Assembly: GCF_014297465.1 (NCBI RefSeq)
Contig: NZ_JACORT010000008.1
Location: 124,001-188,000 of the forward strand
Direction of reading: 5' to 3'
Length of the DNA stretch: 64,000 nucleotides
From: Ramlibacter cellulosilyticus
GTDB taxonomy: Bacteria; Pseudomonadota; Gammaproteobacteria; Burkholderiales; Burkholderiaceae_C
Positions 61,935-64,000 of this stretch are shown piece by piece (within the stretch, counting starts at the first letter, position 1; each line of letters begins with the position of its first letter). The notes under the pieces were generated by a model, which ran no database searches, had not been told where the DNA came from, and saw only the letters and a program-made list of their open reading frames with translations. The translations under genes were made by a program, and so were the position numbers.

Positions 61935-62784
61935 AGGACCTCGTCACGATGATCACCCCGGCCAGGATCGCCGCAGTGCCGCACAGGGCAGCCGGCGCCA
62001 TCGCGTTGCCGAGCAGCAGCCAGTCCAGCACCGCGGTGCCCGCCGGCACGAGGTAGAACAGGCTCGTCACGTCCACGAGGTTGCCGGCCTGCAGCAGCCG
62101 GTAGAGCAGCAGCGTGGCCGCGACGGAGATGACCAGGCCGAGCCAGCCGACGGAGACGGCCAGTTCCGCCGACCATTCCACCCGCAACGGGGAAACGAGC
62201 AGCAGCAGCGCGAACACGGTACAGGCCACCGCGTATTGCAGCGGCAGCACGTCGAGAGGCGCTTGCTGCAGCCGCTTCTGCATCAGCGTGCCCGCCGTGA
62301 TGCAGGCAAGGGCGGCAAAGGCGAACAGCAGGCCAGCGGGAGCGAGCCGCGCGAGCAGCAGGCTGTCGAGCACGACGAGCGTGACGCCCGCGAGGGCCAG
62401 GGCGAGCCCGCCAAGCCGCCGCGCCTGCAGCGGCCTTTCCGTGAGCAGCAAGGTCAGCACCGGCTGCAACCCGAGCAGCGTGGCGAGCAGGCCCGGCGTG
62501 ACGCCGGCATCCAGCGCCTGCAGGTAGAACAGCGAGTAGCCGGCCACCAGCACCGCACCCGTGAGCGCCACCTGCCGCGCGGTACCTACTCGCGGCAACC
62601 ATCGTCCGCGTTTCCACGCGATCAGGGAGATGACCGCCAGCGCCAGGCCGAAGCGCAAGGCGAGGAAGACGACGGAGCTGGCCTGCGCCAGGCCCGACTT
62701 GGAGAAGATCGCGCCGCTGCTCCACAGCAGCACGAAGAGGGCGGTCGGGGCGAAGGACGCCGCGCCGCGGGAGAGGAATTCCAT
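61903..62784 (-). CDS. EamA/DMT family transporter
   Basis: 293 residues, ten hydrophobic helices in two EamA halves (FVLLWSSGAIFSKSGLAQAS; VISVAATLLLYRLLQAGNLV). The end, after IIVTRSC, reads RVAGGTPGR and is encoded by a REP-B copy, so the natural C-terminus has been replaced or extended. The start at 62784 has GAGG about seven bases upstream. A REP-A pair lies just before the gene. Confidence 0.86.
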   Translation of the reverse strand: MEFLSRGAASFAPTALFVLLWSSGAIFSKSGLAQASSVVFLALRFGLALAVISLIAWKRGRWLPRVGTARQVALTGAVLVAGYSLFYLQALDAGVTPGLLATLLGLQPVLTLLLTERPLQARRLGGLALALAGVTLVVLDSLLLARLAPAGLLFAFAALACITAGTLMQKRLQQAPLDVLPLQYAVACTVFALLLLVSPLRVEWSAELAVSVGWLGLVISVAATLLLYRLLQAGNLVDVTSLFYLVPAGTAVLDWLLLGNAMAPAALCGTAAILAGVIIVTRSCRVAGGTPGR

Positions 62785-62801
62785 GGTCCACACCTCGGAA
62801 G

Positions 62802-62878
62802 GTAGGCTGGGTTGCGCGTGAGCGCACCCCAGCGATGCGCCGACATGCTGGGGTTCGTTGGCGCGAAACCCAGCCTAC
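62802..62878 (+). repeat. REP family A cluster 9 (inverted pair)
   Basis: GTAGGCTGGGTTGCGCGTGA...CACCCCAGC is followed by GCTGGGGTTCGTTGGCGCGA...CCCAGCCTAC, in the region upstream of the EamA gene and downstream of the glycosylase gene. Confidence 0.85.
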
Positions 62879-62921
62879 GCGGGTCAACCCGCCAATGACG
62901 AAAAGGGGGAGGGGCCGGCGC

Positions 62922-63011
62922 TCAGGCGCGCGGCGGAGGTGCGGAAGGAGGAGGCGGGCAGCAGGCGAGCGCGTCCGCGCGCGCGGCGGGGAGGGCTCGT
63001 TGCGTGTTCAT
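62922..63011 (-). CDS. Possible 29-residue peptide (weak)
   Basis: [20 protein letters not shown] then PPSAPPPRA; its ATG overlaps the glycosylase TGA (ATGA). Composition is Ala/Pro-rich and typical of random GC-rich DNA, so this is weak and given only because of the overlap. Confidence 0.15.
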   Translation of the reverse strand: MNTQRALPAARADALACCPPPPSAPPPRA

Positions 63012-63590
63012 GCGCGGATGATATCCGCCTTCGCCGGAAAACGTCGACTCACGAAAGGCGAGCCCGCGAGGCCGAACCGCCAGGGCACGTCCGCGGCCTT
63101 GCTGATGCCGATGCGCGGGCCCACGACGATGTCGTACGCACGATCCGCCGCATGCACCTCGAAGGGCTTCTGGTCCAGGCGGTGGCCGTTGTAGTCGTGC
63201 ACGATCGCCAGCGCCTGGCCCACGCGGCCGGGGCCCGAGCAGAGGAGACGCACGTCGTGCATCCCCCGGCGCTCGCACATCACGGCGATTCCCTCCAGGG
63301 GCTCGATCGCGCGGATCAGCACTCCCGCGCCATGCCCTTCTTCGCGGCACACGAAATTCAGGCACCAGTGGATGCCGTACGAGCGGTACACGTACGCACG
63401 CCCGGGCGGCCCGAACATCGCCTTGTTGCGCGGCGTGGGGCCGGAGTGGCTGTGCGACGCCGGATCCTCGCGGTCGTAGGCCTCCGTCTCCACGATGCGG
63501 CCGCCCACGCCGTCCACCAGCAGCACGGCGCCGATCAGCGTGCGTGCCATGTCGGGCGCGTTGCCCAGGAAGTCGGCGGGCTTCAAGCGC

Positions 63591-63598
<8 letters not shown>
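63008..63598 (-). CDS. DNA-3-methyladenine (alkyladenine) glycosylase, AAG/MPG type
   Basis: 196 residues: [20 protein letters not shown] (catalytic Glu in ETEAY), [20 protein letters not shown] then GIHWCLNFV, and [10 protein letters not shown] with [11 protein letters not shown]. These are the mammalian-type AAG signatures. Role: excises alkylated and deaminated purines. The start overlaps the ABC exporter gene by 8 bp. Confidence 0.95.

Positions 63599-64000
<402 letters not shown>

Overview
The window is a GC-rich, gene-dense bacterial chromosome segment carrying about 70 genes in short operons. No rRNA, tRNA, prophage or CRISPR array was seen. Gene content points to a betaproteobacterium of the order Burkholderiales, most likely Comamonadaceae (inference). 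It includes a glnA / small secreted protein / ntrB / ntrC cluster, gcvTHP behind a tandem glycine riboswitch, a DctPQM TRAP transporter, a likely Bug-type receptor remnant, and DUF2069, DUF4337, DUF2892 and YihY membrane proteins.

Layout. 1-5090 is the edge of a surface-polysaccharide locus (GT2 glycosyltransferase, MOP-type flippase, DUF616 glycosyltransferase-like protein, AsnB amidotransferase) interrupted by rsuA. 5328-10451 holds a YVTN beta-propeller, a polysaccharide deacetylase, a sterol-desaturase-like di-iron protein, an EI24 membrane protein and manC. 10595-16544 is a molybdopterin-binding protein followed by the nitrogen-control block; glnA has a sigma-54 promoter and two NtrC-type operators. 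16674-18054 is xth and DUF4337. 18189-22399 is a five-gene operon in which every junction is an ATGA overlap: thermostable-hemolysin family, AMP ligase, haem-oxygenase-like di-iron oxidase, SDR, and exported TPR protein. 22383-24767 holds folA, a small membrane protein, thyA and a secreted protein. 25041-33058 holds an FAD oxidase, DUF2069, YihY, a GT39-like protein, a P450, an alpha/beta hydrolase and metY. 33153-38486 is a CBS protein, aroC, an MFS transporter, small proteins, an SDR and a FrnE/DsbA protein. 38651-40794 is a receiver protein, two Hsp20 genes behind a sigma-32-like promoter, and a TSUP permease. 40990-50643 is gcvPHT, the TRAP transporter and ETF-quinone oxidoreductase. 50767-64000 is an SDR, an EamA permease, a thioesterase, a RAYT transposase, a peroxidase-like protein, catalase, a PAS-LuxR regulator divergent from scoAB, a CaiB-like protein, a second EamA permease, an alkyladenine glycosylase and an ABC exporter.

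The most striking feature is the density of short palindromic repeats. Two families begin with the tetranucleotide GTAG typical of RAYT-linked REP sequences. Family A is centred on GTAGGCTGGGTTGCGCG and family B on GTAGGGTGGC. Family A flanks an apparently intact RAYT transposase on both sides, lies in intergenic gaps across the window, and has been amplified into tandem arrays of 69 and 67 bp. Several copies reach into genes: they supply stop codons, a C-terminal tail, a probable start region and, for another repeat family, part of the NtrC linker. The second system worth attention is the 18189-22399 operon, which looks like an uncharacterised small-molecule pathway: activate an acid, acyl transfer, di-iron oxidation, reduction. 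All functional calls rest on motif and family recognition by eye; no database search was run.
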